Shown here: positions 46,426-57,300 of the stretch, piece by piece | Numbering within the stretch: position 1 is the first letter of the stretch | Layout of the letters: the number at the start of each line of letters is the position of its first letter | NCBI GenBank assembly: GCA_963723595.1 | Contig: CAVRRQ010000006.1 | Location: forward strand, 558,001 to 622,000 | Direction of reading: 5' to 3' | From: RYN-230 sp963723595 | GTDB lineage: Bacteria; Actinomycetota; Actinomycetes; Streptosporangiales; Streptosporangiaceae | Length of the DNA: 64,000 bases | Translations under genes and position numbers: made by a program | The notes under the pieces: generated by a model | What the model was told of the DNA's origin: nothing | What the model saw: the letters and a program-made list of their open reading frames with translations, nothing else | Database searches by the model: none

Positions 46426-48019
46426 ATGCCCATCGTCCGGATCACCCTCCCGGCCGAGAAACGCGCCTTACGCGAGAAGATGCGCGCCCTGGGCCTGGGC
46501 CACCGTGAGATCGCCGCGGAGTTCGCCCGCCGCTACCGGCTGCGCCCCCGCGCCGCCTGGCGCGAAGCCCACGACTGGAGCCTGCGCGAAGCGGCCGCCC
46601 AGATCAACGCCTACACCGGCACCGTGGGCCTAGACCCCGGCGGCATCTGCAGCATGACCGCCCCGCACCTGTGCGAGCACGAGAACTGGCCCGGCCCCGG
46701 CCCGCAGCCAACCGGCCGCCGCCCCTCGCCCTACCTGCTGGCCCTGCTCGCCTGCGTCTACGACTGCACCGCCGCCGACCTGATCGACCTGGCCGACCGG
46801 GAGCAATCCCTCCCGCCGAGTTGCTCATCCTCGATACCTACGGTCAGGAAATTCCCAATCTCCGCAACGAAAACCGTCCGTCCCAACTGCCCCGCCCACC
46901 AGCGCAGCCTGCGCGGCAACAACCCCTGTCCGCCGTACCCGCCATCACCTACCGTGGAAAGCCAGAGCCCGGTTTCACGCCCCGTGCCGGGATCGAGCGA
47001 GAGGTCCTGATGGCGGCCCACGAAGGCAGTGATCACGCCGAGCAAGCCGAACGCCGCGACATCGGCGACGCCACCTTAGAGCAGTTCCGTGCCGACCTGA
47101 TACGGCTTTCTGCTGCGCTGACAACTGGGGAACCGCTCGCGGTCTTCCGGGATCTGCGTCGGCTGCGTAGCCGGATCTACGCGGCATTGGACCGCCAGCT
47201 GTGGCCTCGTGATCAAACGGAGTTGTACTTCGAGCTCGGCGCCCTGAGCTGCCTGATGGCCGTCGCGGCCGACTACCTGGGTTACTCACAGGCGGGTGAG
47301 GAACTACTTCGGTCTGGGTGGGCCTACGCCGTAGCTATCGATCACCGCCCCCTGCTGGCCCACCTGCGGATAGAACTCGCAGGGATCGCCTACTGGCAGC
47401 GTCCCCGACAAAGTCGTGACCTGGCCCAAATTGGCCTGCGCTACCTCTCTGATGGACCCAACGCAGCCCAGTTGCACCTCCAGTACGCCCGGGCCGCTGC
47501 ACGCCTTGGTGACGCGACAACTGCCCAGCGCGCGATCGCTTCCGCGACCGAGGCTAGAGAGCGCAGCCATCACGACGAACTGCAGGAGATCGGCGGTGAG
47601 TTCAGTTACTCACGCGCCACCCAGCACTTCATGGCGGGCTCAGCGCTCCTGGAGCTTCCGCAGACTCAGGCCGTGGCGATTGAAGAGCTGCAACGAGCGA
47701 CGGAACTATGCCGCTGGTCCCGGGCCGGGGGGAGCAGTACAACTACGGTTGCGTGGCCGTGTCTCACATTGACTTGGCCACCGCCCTGCTCCGTACGGGT
47801 CGGCTCGACGCAGCCGCAGTCGCGCTAGGCCCCGTGCTGTCACTGCCTCCTGGCCAGCGGATCAACAGACTCTCACCGCGGCTGGGCCGCGTCGCCCGAA
47901 CTAGCCCGCAACCCCTACCAGGGCTCCCCCAGGCCACGGAACTCGACGAGCAGATCGAAGACTTCACCCGCGAGACCATCGTCCGCGACCTGCACGACCT
48001 CCCCGCCGGCTCCGACTGA
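46426..48019 (+). CDS. XRE-family regulator with TPR-like domain (frameshifted)
   Basis: About 530 residues, divergent from the radical SAM/methyltransferase pair and probably its regulator. The N-terminus has PIVRITLPAEKRALREKMRA and REIAAEFARRYRLRPRAAWR with SLREAAAQINAYTG, a modified HTH, then ACVYDCTAADLIDLADRE. After a shift near 46815 come TPR-like helices: QTELYFELGALSCLMAVAAD, GEELLRSGWAYAVAIDHRPL, AQLHLQYARAAARLGDATTA and, past a shift near 47725, VSHIDLATALLRTGRLDAAA. Two compensating shifts near 47890 and 47925 precede the end ETIVRDLHDLPAGSD. The order DNA-binding then repeats is the common actinomycete type. Confidence 0.75.
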
Positions 48020-48563
48020 CCAGCCCGCGCGGGAACGAAACGCTCCCATCTCAGGGAGTGCTCTGGCGATCACTAATTGCCAATCTGGGCGAGTCCGGTA
48101 CTCACCTTGACCTGCCCACAAGGACGTGACCGCCCTTGCTCGCCGAAAGCCCGGCTTCAGATCCGGCCCCATTAACCGCCGTCGCACGCGCGGGGTCCAG
48201 CCGCCAATGACCAGCGAACTGTCCGTCACCTACCGCCTGCGCCGCCACCCCTCCGAGATTTCCCGCGCCCGCGAACGAGCCCGCAAAGCCCTCACCGACT
48301 GGGGCCTAGCCGACCACACCGACCTGGCCGAACTGATCGTCAGCGAGCTGGCCAACAACGCCCTCCGCCACGGCGCCGGCCCATAACTGTTCGGCTGACC
48401 TTCACCCAGGCGGGCGACCTCTGGCTAGAAGTCCACGACCAGGGCCCTGGCCGACCGATCGCCCAGGAGACCACGGCCGACGATGAACAAGGCCGCGGCC
48501 TGGCTCTCCTGGACGCTCTGATGGACCTACACAGCGGTATTCGCGGCATCGTCGACGACTCCC

Positions 48564-48567
48564 CTAG
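48564..48567. repeat. CTAG target-site duplication, left
   Basis: Four-base CTAG directly outside the left inverted repeat. The same four bases lie outside the right end at 49982-49985. IS701-family elements are known to duplicate a CTAG/YTAR target. Confidence 0.85.
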
Positions 48568-49981
48568 TACTCCAGCCGTAGATCGTGATCTTGGGTGTGG
48601 TGGTGCTGGACGCGGAACGGCCACCGCTTGATCATCGCGGGTTGTGTTGACTCATGATGATCTTGCGGTGGCCGCTGGCCATAGCGTAGACCCTGGCCCG
48701 CTGGCGGGGGATGTTCGATGAGCTGATGCTCCGGATCGGGCCGCGTTTCCGCCGGGTCGAGCCGCGGCGCCGGGCGCGGGCGTTCGTGCTGGGACTGCTG
48801 GCCGGCCTGCCGCGCAAGAACTGCTGGACCATCGCCGAGCATGCCGGGGACGCCACGCCGGATGGGATGCAGCATCTGCTGGCGCGGGCCCGATGGGACG
48901 CCGACGGCGTGCGTGACGACGTGCGCAGCTACGTCATGGAGCATTTAGGCGACCCGGATGCGGTGCTGGTCGTCGACGAGACTGGTGACCTGAAGAAAGG
49001 CACCGCCACGGCCGGCGTGCAGCGGCAGTACACCGGCACGGCCGGGCGGATCGAGAACGCCCAGGTCGCGGTCTACCTCGGCTACGCCGCCCCGGCCGGG
49101 CACGCGCTGATCGACCGCGAGCTCTACCTGCCGCGGTCCTGGACCGAGACCCGGACCGCTGCCGCGCCGCCGGCATCCCCGATGAGACCGGGTTCGCGAC
49201 CAAGCCGCAGCTGGCCCGGCGGATGATCGAGCGGGCATCGGGCCGGGGTGCCGTTCGGCTGGGTCGCCGCCGACGAGGCCTACGGGGACAACGGGCAAGC
49301 TGCGCACTGGCTGGAAGACAGCCCAGGTCCGCTACGTCCTGGCGGTGTCGTGTGACCACCGGGTACCCGCCGGTGCCGGGCGGACCCTCCGGGCCGATAC
49401 GCTCGCCGCCCGGCTGCCCAAGCGGGCCTGGCAGCGGCTGTCCGCCGGGCGGGCGCAAAGGCCAGCGGTACTACGACTGGGCCTGGGTCACCATCAGCGA
49501 CAACGCGCCGGGATGCCGCTGGCTGCTGATCCGCCGCAACCCGCGCACCGGGGAACTGGCCTTCTACCGCTGCTACGCCCCGCAGCCGTCACCCTGGCCG
49601 CGCTGGTGAAGGTCGCCGGGCTCCGCTGGACCATCGAGGAGAACTTCCAGGCCGGCAAAGGCCTCACCGGCCTGGACGAGCACCAGGTCCGCCGCTGGAC
49701 CTCCTGGCACCGGTGGGTCACCCTCGCCATGCTCGCCAGCGCCTTCCTGGCCATCACCGCCGCCGCCGAACACGCTCGCAACCCCGGCCCCGCCGGGCAG
49801 ATCCCGCTGACCCGCAACGAAATCGCCAGCCTCTTCGCCACCTGATCATCAAACCCGCGCACGACGCCCCGCACCGGCTGCGCTGGTCCCCCTGGCGCCG
49901 CGCCACCAGCACCAAGCCCAGACATGCCACTACCAGCGGCAAGCCAGAAATCCATGACCATAACGATCTACGGCTGGAGTA
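48568..49981 (+). mobile_element. IS701-family insertion sequence, 1,414 bp
   Basis: Complete element with perfect 19-base terminal inverted repeats (TACTCCAGCCGTAGATCGT at 48568-48586 and its complement at 49963-49981), one transposase gene and flanking CTAG duplications. Inserted in a histidine-kinase-like ATPase gene. Perfect ends and target duplication indicate a recent insertion. Confidence 0.92.
48711..49957 (+). CDS. IS701-family transposase (frameshifted)
   Basis: A DDE transposase of the DDE_5/IS701 type, about 415 residues when its pieces are joined. It opens MFDELMLRIGPRFRRVEPRR and has NCWTIAEHAGDATPDGMQHL. The first catalytic Asp is in AVLVVDETGDLKKGTATAGV; the next acidic region is FGWVAADEAYGDN, and WTIEENFQAGKGLTGLDEHQ carries the conserved Glu. 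Breaks occur near 49150, 49235, 49290, 49450, 49590, 49850 and 49910. The number of breaks in an otherwise fresh element (perfect ends) is a strong sign that indels are sequencing errors. It ends CHYQRQARNP by this reading; the unbroken frame stops at 49845. Confidence 0.85.
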
Positions 49982-49985
49982 CTAG
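49982..49985. repeat. CTAG target-site duplication, right
   Basis: Second copy of the four-base duplication generated by the IS701-family element. Confidence 0.85.
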
Positions 49986-50118
49986 CCCAGGTAAGAGCAT
50001 CTACATCGCGCTGCCGCCTATTGCTCATTAGCCGTACTAAAATAAGGTCTGCGCGTCCACGCTATGGCCGTGAAACCGTTCACCCGATTCCCAGGCTGGG
50101 GCTGTCCGTAGGGACGGA

Positions 50119-51168
50119 TCAGGTACCCGCGATAGTAATCGTGCCGCGTCCGCGGAACGGAGCGACGGCAATCGGCTCACTGGTGGTGTCATCGAGCGAA
50201 GACTCTCCGCGATGCCAGTCAAGGTACTTGCGCGCGGCATCTGAGCGTCAGGAGGGAGCAGCAGAACTTCACGAAGGGGCGGACGCCCATAGAACTGCCG
50301 AGCAAGGGCGTCGGCCTGAACAGCGTCAGTTAGCGATCTAGCGAAATGGATGCGAGCCCACCGTTCACCGTGATCATGCCCTTGTCGAACGCAGCGTCGT
50401 GGGCGGGGCAGGCTGCCAATCCATTGCGGGATCGAGCCGTCACGTGGGGAACTGTCCTTCCACGGCTTGATGTGCCCGGCTAGGAGCATGCGCTTGCCGT
50501 CTGGCGCTGGCGGCGACATGAACCCGCAGAACACGCACCGGCCACCACAATTGGCGATTACATTCCGGGCGAACACATGCTGCCCGACCCGGACGGTACC
50601 AAGCACGATCTGCTCGGTGTCTCGCTCCTTCCAGTCGGCCTCCACTGTGATGCGTGTGATCACGTCCCGCATAACTTTTCCTCGACGACGGACAGGTTGA
50701 GTTCTTCCTGGCCCAGCAGAGCCAGCTCCCCGCCGTTTTCTTTGACCGAGGAAGTCGGCAACCGGTCACTGCCGATACCCTCTGTGCGTGCCGCTCTTAT
50801 GAGCATGCGGTAGATACGGCTGAAAGTGCTGCCCCGTGCTGGTCACGGAGTTGCGCACTCGAGCCAGGGACGTCCCCCACCTGGCGCCATGAGGGCGGGT
50901 ACCGTTGAGGTTGCGCATCTTCTCCAGCACGCTCGACGGCGATCGGGAGAACAGGCGAGCCAGCTCCGGTACTCGGCTGTGGGACCCGATGGAGGTTCGC
51001 ACCGCCAAACTGGCGTGGATTGACCACGAAAGAGGCGGCGAGGCACAGCAGCGTCTCCACCGGGGAGAAGATCACCTGTTGCCCGATACTGGCCGTCGCG
51101 ACACCAGCGCTCTGTACTGTACGCGCTCGACTGACCGTCAGGTCCAGATAGTCGTCCAGGCCAGGCAC
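50119..51168 (-). CDS. HNH endonuclease, ScoMcrA-like (frameshifted)
   Basis: About 345 residues. The N-terminal part is an unnamed restriction-associated region (PGLDDYLDLTVSRARTVQSA, FSPVETLLCLAASFVVNPRQ, RSPSSVLEKMRNLNG). The C-terminal part is an HNH_2 domain: GQHVFARNVIANCGGRCVFC then GFMSPPAPDGKRMLLAGHIK with PWKDSS, and later ADALARQFYGRPPLREVLLL. The two Cys pairs and the AGHIKPW histidine make the beta-beta-metal core. Breaks are near 50985, 50880, 50720, 50445 and 50235. The start is GTG 51168 and the end TGA 50119 after correction. It sits between an IS element and the Wadjet operon, divergent from jetA, in a defence-like setting. Confidence 0.75.
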
Positions 51169-51281
51169 TACGCAAGACTAGCCTGGCGTATCGCGGGAGC
51201 CGCGCCTGGCACCCGCGAGGGATGCCATCATGGGGAAACGTAAGCCCCGACGGCCATGTGGACAGGGAGCGGCTCGTCGTG

Positions 51282-52911
51282 ATGGCGATCCCCGATGACC
51301 AGGCTGATCCATTCAACCTCGACGCGCTGGCGGTCAGCGACAGGTTCCGCCTGTTCGGCTTCACCCGGCGGGAGGACTATCTCGCCTACCTCTGGGTCCT
51401 GCGCGCCCTGGACCGGCTCCGCGCTGCCCACGTGGCGCAGGCCCACACCGACGACGTGGCGGAGGTGCTGGCCGAACTGGCCGCCCACCACGACAGCGTT
51501 CCCCGGAACCTGACCAGCCTGCGGGACCGGCTGGACAACCTCACCGACGACGGGCTGCTGCACCGGCTGGAGGATGCCTCACGGGCGGGCAGCCTGGCCC
51601 GCTACCGGAACCGGCAGTCGGTCTACCAGTTCAGCGAGCTGGGCCACCGCGCGTACACGGCGGTCGAGGGCGTGCTCGCTGCCCGGGTGCAGGACGCGAA
51701 CCTGTCCCGGCTCGTGTTCTCGGACATCCTGCGCGACCTGAATGGGCTGGCCGAGGCAACCGGGCCGGTGACGGCGACGAGGTCATGCGGCGGCTGACCA
51801 GCCTGGACCGGGTGATGGAGGACATGGCCCGGCGGTCGGCCCGGTTCCACCTGACGTTGGGCGACATCACCCGGTCCACCGAGGCCTCGCCGGAGATGTT
51901 CCTGCGCTACAAGCACGCGCTCCTAGCGCACATGGGCGACTTCATGGCGGAGCTGGACCGCTACCTGCCCCGGCTGACCCTGGCTGTCATCCAGGTCGAG
52001 GCGACCGGGCTCGGCCACGCTGCTGAACCGCGCCGCCGAGGCGGATGAACGCCCGCTGATGCGGTTCGAGGACGTCCTCGACGACTGGCGGCGCCGGTGG
52101 GCCGCGGTCCGGGCCTGGTTCACCGCCGACGGCGAGGGATCGCGGGCCGCCGAACTGGCCGCGGCCACCCGGGCGGGGGTGTCCAGCGTGATCGCGCTGC
52201 TGCGCCAGATCACCGAGGCCCAGCGCGGCGGGGTCAACCGGGCTACCCAGCTGCGTCACCTGGCCGCTTGGGCGTTCGACGCCGCCGACGAGGACGCGGC
52301 GCACGCGCTGGTGGGTGCGGCGTTCGGGCTGCGGCGGGCCCGGCACCTGGGCGGTGTTCACGAGGACAGCGAGCTTGATCTCACCCCGGCTGTCCTGGGA
52401 CGACGCGCCAGGGGTGGAGGTCGCGGTCACGCTGTTCCGGCGGGGGAAGGCGCCGACGCCGGGCGTGCCGCAGCGGCTGCAGGCCCGCGACGGGGTCCGG
52501 GCCGACCTGCGGCGCCGGCAGGCGGCGCGACGGGCGGCCGAGCAGGAGGCTGCCCGGCAGCTGCTTGGCTCCGGGCTGGGGGACAGGGTGCTCGACGAGC
52601 GGCAGACGCGGGTGCTGCTGACGTTGCTGACCAGGGCGCTGGAGGCCCGGACGGTGGTGGCGGGGCGGATCACCGGAGGCGCGGGCGGCAACGACGTGAT
52701 GGTGATGCGGCTGGTGCCGTCGCCGGAGGCTGCGCGGTGCGGACCGCGCACGGGGTGCTGCACCTGCCCGGGCTCCGGCTCGAGATCGGCCCGGCGCGTG
52801 ATCCGGCCCGCGGCCGCATCGCGGAGGCCGTCCGGCAGGCGCGCACGCAGCTGCCCCGGCGTCACCAGCGGGTGCACCAGTGGCGACATGACGGGTGGCC
52901 ACGATGGCTGA
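51282..52911 (+). CDS. jetA: Wadjet type II JetA, kleisin-like subunit (frameshifted)
   Basis: The first gene of the Wadjet operon; it matches the TIGR02677 family. Type II JetA is the MukF/kleisin-like subunit that bridges the SMC heads. Conserved blocks: FRLFGFTRREDYLAYLWVLR, ALDRLRAAHVAQAHTDDVAE, RYRNRQSVYQFSELGHRAYT, RSARFHLTLGDITRSTEASP, EMFLRYKHALLAHMGDFMAE and LRHLAAWAFDAADEDAAHAL. Breaks lie near 51755, 52010, 52375, 52735 and 52865. ATG 51282 (or GTG 51279) starts the conserved region. The end is uncertain; the frame that stops at 52911 overlaps the jetB start (ATGGCTGA), which fits coupling. Confidence 0.82.
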
Positions 52912-54329
52912 GCCCACCGTCGCCCGCGGCGTAGCGCCCAGCGACCTCGGCTCCTACCAGCACGCGGTCCGCCTCGTACTCACCAACGATCTGATAACAG
53001 CATCACGACCCCGGGCCGGTGCCCTGGCCACGGTGCTGCGCTGGGCCGACCTGATGGCCCGGGACTTCGCCGGGCTGCTCGGCTATACGCTGATCGCGAC
53101 CGCGCATCAGGTCCGGCTGGTCCGGCGGCTGGACACGGTGGATGACACCCAGCGGTCGGTGTTCGCGGCCCGCAGCGGCCGGCCGTTCGACCGGCGCCGC
53201 CTCGCCTACTTGTGCCTGGTGCTGGCCGTCTTCCAGCGGTCCCGGATCGAGATCAGCCTGGCCGACCTGGTCCGCGGGTTCGCCCCGACCGCCAACGTGA
53301 TCGACGGCCTCGGCTTCGACGCGACCATCACCGAGCACAAACGCGCCGTCGTCGACGTGCTGGACTGGCTGGCCGACCACGGGGCGCTCCGGCTGTCCGA
53401 CGGGTCGGCGGAGAACTGGGCCCGGGACACCGACCGGGGCGATGCCCTGTACGACATCGACCACGACATCTGCGCCGCGCTGTTCCGCCCGGCCCGGCCC
53501 ATCCAGCACCTGCCCGGCGCGGCCGGACTGCTCGAGGCGGACGACATCAGCGCGAAACGATCGACCCAGCGGGAAGCTGCCGCGCGCCGGGCCCGGCGGC
53601 TGCTGCTGGAGCACCCGGTCGCCTACTACGCGACCCTCGACGGGGAGACGGCCGCCGCGCTGCGCAGCACCGACCTGGCCGACAACCTGGCCCGGCTCAC
53701 CGGCCTGGTCGTGGAACGGCGGGCCGAGGGCGTGCTGCTGGCCGACCCCACCGGCTCGTTCACCGACCAGCGGTTCCCCGGCCGGGGCGGTGCGGTGAAC
53801 CGTACCGCCGGGCTGCTGCTGGCCAAGGTCGCCGACCTGCTGGAGGACCCCGACGACGGCCCGGCACTCACCCGGCTGCCGGTGCCGACTGCCGAGGACG
53901 ACCAGCGGGCGCTGCTCGACCGGATCGACGCGGGGCGCCCGGCCGGGGCGAGCCGGCGACGACCAGGACCCGGTCCGCGCGCCGTCCCGGCCCGGCGAGC
54001 GGCGCCGACGCCGGCCGACCGAGCGGCCGCGCCGCTGCAGGCGCCGTTCGTCGAGCGAACCCGGCTGGCGGGCATGCTCGCCGATCTCTATACCGACTTC
54101 GGCGCGGGCTCGTTCACGGCCCAGTGGCAGCACGACCAGACGGGTCTGCTGGCCGCCGCGTTGCGGCTCCTCGATGACCTGCGGCTCATCCGGTGCCTGC
54201 CCGGCGGCGCGCTGATCTTGCCCGCCGCGGCCCGCTACCGCAACATCACCGCCGCGCTGCCCGACAGGTGCCCGTCGCGACGGCCAGGGCGCCTTCGACC
54301 TGTTCAGCACCACGGGAGGATCCGCGTGA
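52904..54329 (+). CDS. jetB: Wadjet type II JetB, KITE-like subunit (frameshifted at end)
   Basis: Matches TIGR02678, the MukE-like subunit. About 475 residues, almost intact: YQHAVRLVLTNDLITASRPR, LLGYTLIATAHQVRLVRRLD, GRPFDRRRLAYLCLVLAVFQ, the winged-helix-like ITEHKRAVVDVLDWLADHGA, EHPVAYYATLDGETAAALRS and ALRLLDDLRLIRCLPGGALI. A Pro/Arg-rich linker (about residues 345-370) separates two halves. One shift near 54265 leads to the end GQGAFDLFSTTGGSA, whose TGA overlaps the jetC GTG start by three bases. ATG 52904 or GTG 52895 could begin it. Confidence 0.85.
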
Positions 54330-57300
54330 CGGCCACCCACGACCCGGAGTCGGCCGCCCCGCCCAGGCCAGCCCAGGACAAGCCGCCCAGGCAAGCCAGC
54401 ACGGTTCAAGCCGACCCGGGCCGGGATCATCAACCTCTGGGATTACTTCGACGAGGAGTTCGCCTTCGGCGACGGCCGGCTGGCGCTGCGCGGCCACAAC
54501 GGCTCCGGGAAGACCAAGGCCCTCGAAGTGCTGTTCCCGTTCGTCCTGGACGGCGGGCTGGACGCGCGGCGGCTCGACCCGTTCAGCGGCGAGAACCGCA
54601 CGATGAAGGCCAACCTGCTGTACCGGGGGCAGGACGCCGAGCACGGCTACGTATGGATGGAGTTCGGCCGCCGGCCGTCTCCGGCGACCAGCAGGAGACC
54701 GTCACCCTGGTCATCGGCCTGACCGCGCACAAAAACTGGGAGCGGGCCCGGCCGTCGTTCTTCATCACCAGCCAGCGGATGGGCATCGACTTCGGCCTGC
54801 TCTCGGCGGACTCCCGCCCGCTGACCGCCAAGCAGCTCACCGCCATCCTCGGCCGGGACGCCTCCTTCGGTGACCGGCGCGGCGCCTACCAGGACGCCGT
54901 GGACACCAAGCTGTTCGGCCTGGGCCGCGAGCGCTACACCCAGCTGCTGGACCTGCTGATCGCGCTGCGCCGGCCGCTGCTGGCCAAGGATCTCGACCCG
55001 GTCAAGGTGTCCGGCACGCTGTCCGCCGGCCTCAGCCCGGTCGACGAGGACCTCGTCGAGCAGGCCGCGCGGGACTTCGAGAACCTGGCCGCCGTCCAGA
55101 AGCAGTACGACGACCTGGCCGCCGCCGACGCGGCGGTCCGCGCCTTCCTCGCCCAGTACACCGCCTACCTCCGCGCCCACACCCGCCACCAGGCCGACCA
55201 GGTCGCCGCCCGGACCACGCCGCCGCCGGCCACGTCGGAGCGATCATCACCGCGGTCCACGAAGCGGCCGCGGCCGGACGGCAGGAACAGCGGGCGAAGG
55301 AAGCCGGGGAGTCGGCCCGGATCAGCGTCGATACCTTCCAAGCAAGGCTGTCGGCCCTGAAGGACCGGGACGCCTACAAGGATCACGAGAAACTCGCGCT
55401 GCGCCGCAGCCAGCTGGAGGCGGACAAGACCCGGCTCGGCCAGGATCAGCAGCGGCTGGCCTCGGCCCGGGCCAACGTCAACAGCCTGCAGCACGAGGCC
55501 GACGCCGTGGCCAGCCGCCGCGACGAGCTGGGCCGCGCCCTCGGCCGGTACCTGCAGGCGCTGGCCGAGTCGGCGGCCGGCGCGGGCCTGCTCCGCGACG
55601 GCGAGCCCGCGGACACCGGCGCCGACCTGGCCATGACGGCCAAGGCCCGGGTCACCGCCCGCCGCGACGACATCGCCGAGGTCCGCCGCCGGCTCGCCTC
55701 CGTGCAGGAGTCCGAGCAGGCCCGCAAGCTCGCCGAGACCGAACTCGGCAAGGCCCGGCAGGCCCTCGACGACTGCGACCAGGCCTGCCGGGACGCGGAG
55801 CAGGGACTGGCCGCCGCCCGCGCGGAGGTGGCCGGGCAACTGCGCGGCTGGGCTACCCGGTGGGCCGGAGACCAGCCCTCGGCGATCCTCGACGAGTCCG
55901 GCCTCGACGCGCTCGCCGCCGCGCTGGGCCGGACCGGCGAGCCGGATGCGGCCACGCTGACCGAGACGTTCACCGCGCTCACCCAGCCGCGGACCGACAC
56001 GCTGATCAGCCGCCGGGAGCAGCTCACCAGCCGTGAAGCCCAGCTCGCTGAGGAGCAGGAGGCCCGGACCGCGGAACGGCACAAGATCGCCAGCCAGCAG
56101 GATGAGGCTCCGCCCGCCTCGGACCTGCGGCCCGCCGACCGCTCGGGGCGTCCGGGTGCGCCGCTCTGGCAGTTGGTCCGGTTCGCTGACGGACTCACGG
56201 ACGAGGACGCGGCCGGGATCGAGGGCGCCCTGTACGGGGCGGGCATGCTGACCGCCTGGATCCATCCTGACCCGGCTCTGACCTCGGCGGCGATCGCGGC
56301 GGCCGAGGCGGACGGGTACCTGCTGGCCTTGCCGCCCGAGGCCCGGCCTACCGGGCGGACGCTGGCCGACGTGCTCGTCCCTGAAGATCAGGACCTGGTC
56401 CCGCTGGCCGTGGTGGAGGGAGTGTTGCGGTCGGTTTTCGTTGCGGACGAAGTGAACGCGGGGGACGGGGCGGCCGGTACGCGGGAGCCGGGCGGGGCCG
56501 GTGCGGGGGCGCCGCGGTGGTGACCCTCCGGGCGCAGTACCGTTCCGGGCTGCAGCTGGGCGCCCGGCCCAAGGCCGCGCCGGAGTACATCGGGGCGACC
56601 GCCCGGGCCAGCCGGCGCCGCGCCCGGCTCGCCGAGCTCGACCGGCTGATCGCGGACCTGGGCCGTCAGCGGGAGGACCTGGCCGCCCAGCGGCAGCGGG
56701 CGGCGGACCTGCTGGCGGATCTGGGCCGCGCGCAGCAGGAGCTGCCCAAGACCGCGCCGGTCACGGAGGCGCTCGGCCAGGTCACCAGCGCGGAGGGGCA
56801 GCGGACCGGGGCGCGCACCCGGCTCGCCGGGACGCAGGAAACGCTGGACGGGGCCACCGCCGAGCTGGACACCAGGGCCCGGCGGCTCCGGCACGCCGCC
56901 GCCGACCGGGGCCTGCCCGCCAGCGCCGACGAGCTGGACACGGTCGAGCGTGCGGTCGCCGACTTCGCGCGCGCGGCCGAAGACCTGGTCCGCACCCGCG
57001 GGGAGCTGGCCGCGATCGAGCAGGACTTGCACCAACGGCTTGACCGCGTAAGTCATCTCACCAGCGACAACGCCGAAGCCGCTGAGCTCCTGGCGGAGAA
57101 CCAGGCGCTGTACGTCGCCGGCGCGGAGAAGCTCAGCGTCGATGAGCGGGCCAGCGGCGCGGAGTACGAGCAGATCCGCGACGAGATCCTGGAACGGAAC
57201 ACCGCCTGTCGGCCGCCCGGGCCGACCGGAAGGCGGCCGGCATCCAGGAGTCCGGCGCGCACGACAAGGTCGTGGGGGCGCAGCGGGACCTGTCGCACGG

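Larger units (their letters stand above)
48207..50031 (+). pseudogene. HATPase_c_2 anti-sigma-like gene interrupted by IS701-family element
   Basis: A 155-residue-class ATPase: the N-box is LIVSELANNALRHGAGP, G1 is EVHDQGPGRPI and G2 is DEQGRGLALLDAL. A one-base shift at about 48386 lies between the N-box and G1. After GIRGIVDDSPS the gene is cut by an insertion sequence (48568-49981). Removing it and one CTAG copy rejoins the frame exactly as DDSPSPGKSIYIALPPIAH and a stop at 50031, the normal C-terminal strand of this fold. So the gene was intact before the element arrived and is now truncated with a foreign tail (starting TPAVDRDLG). Confidence 0.85.

Noticed and set aside
53003..54433. 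Minus-strand frame of 476 codons opposite jetB
   Set aside because: Arg/Gly/Pro/Val-rich antisense shadow; the plus-strand protein has conserved blocks and correct operon overlaps.
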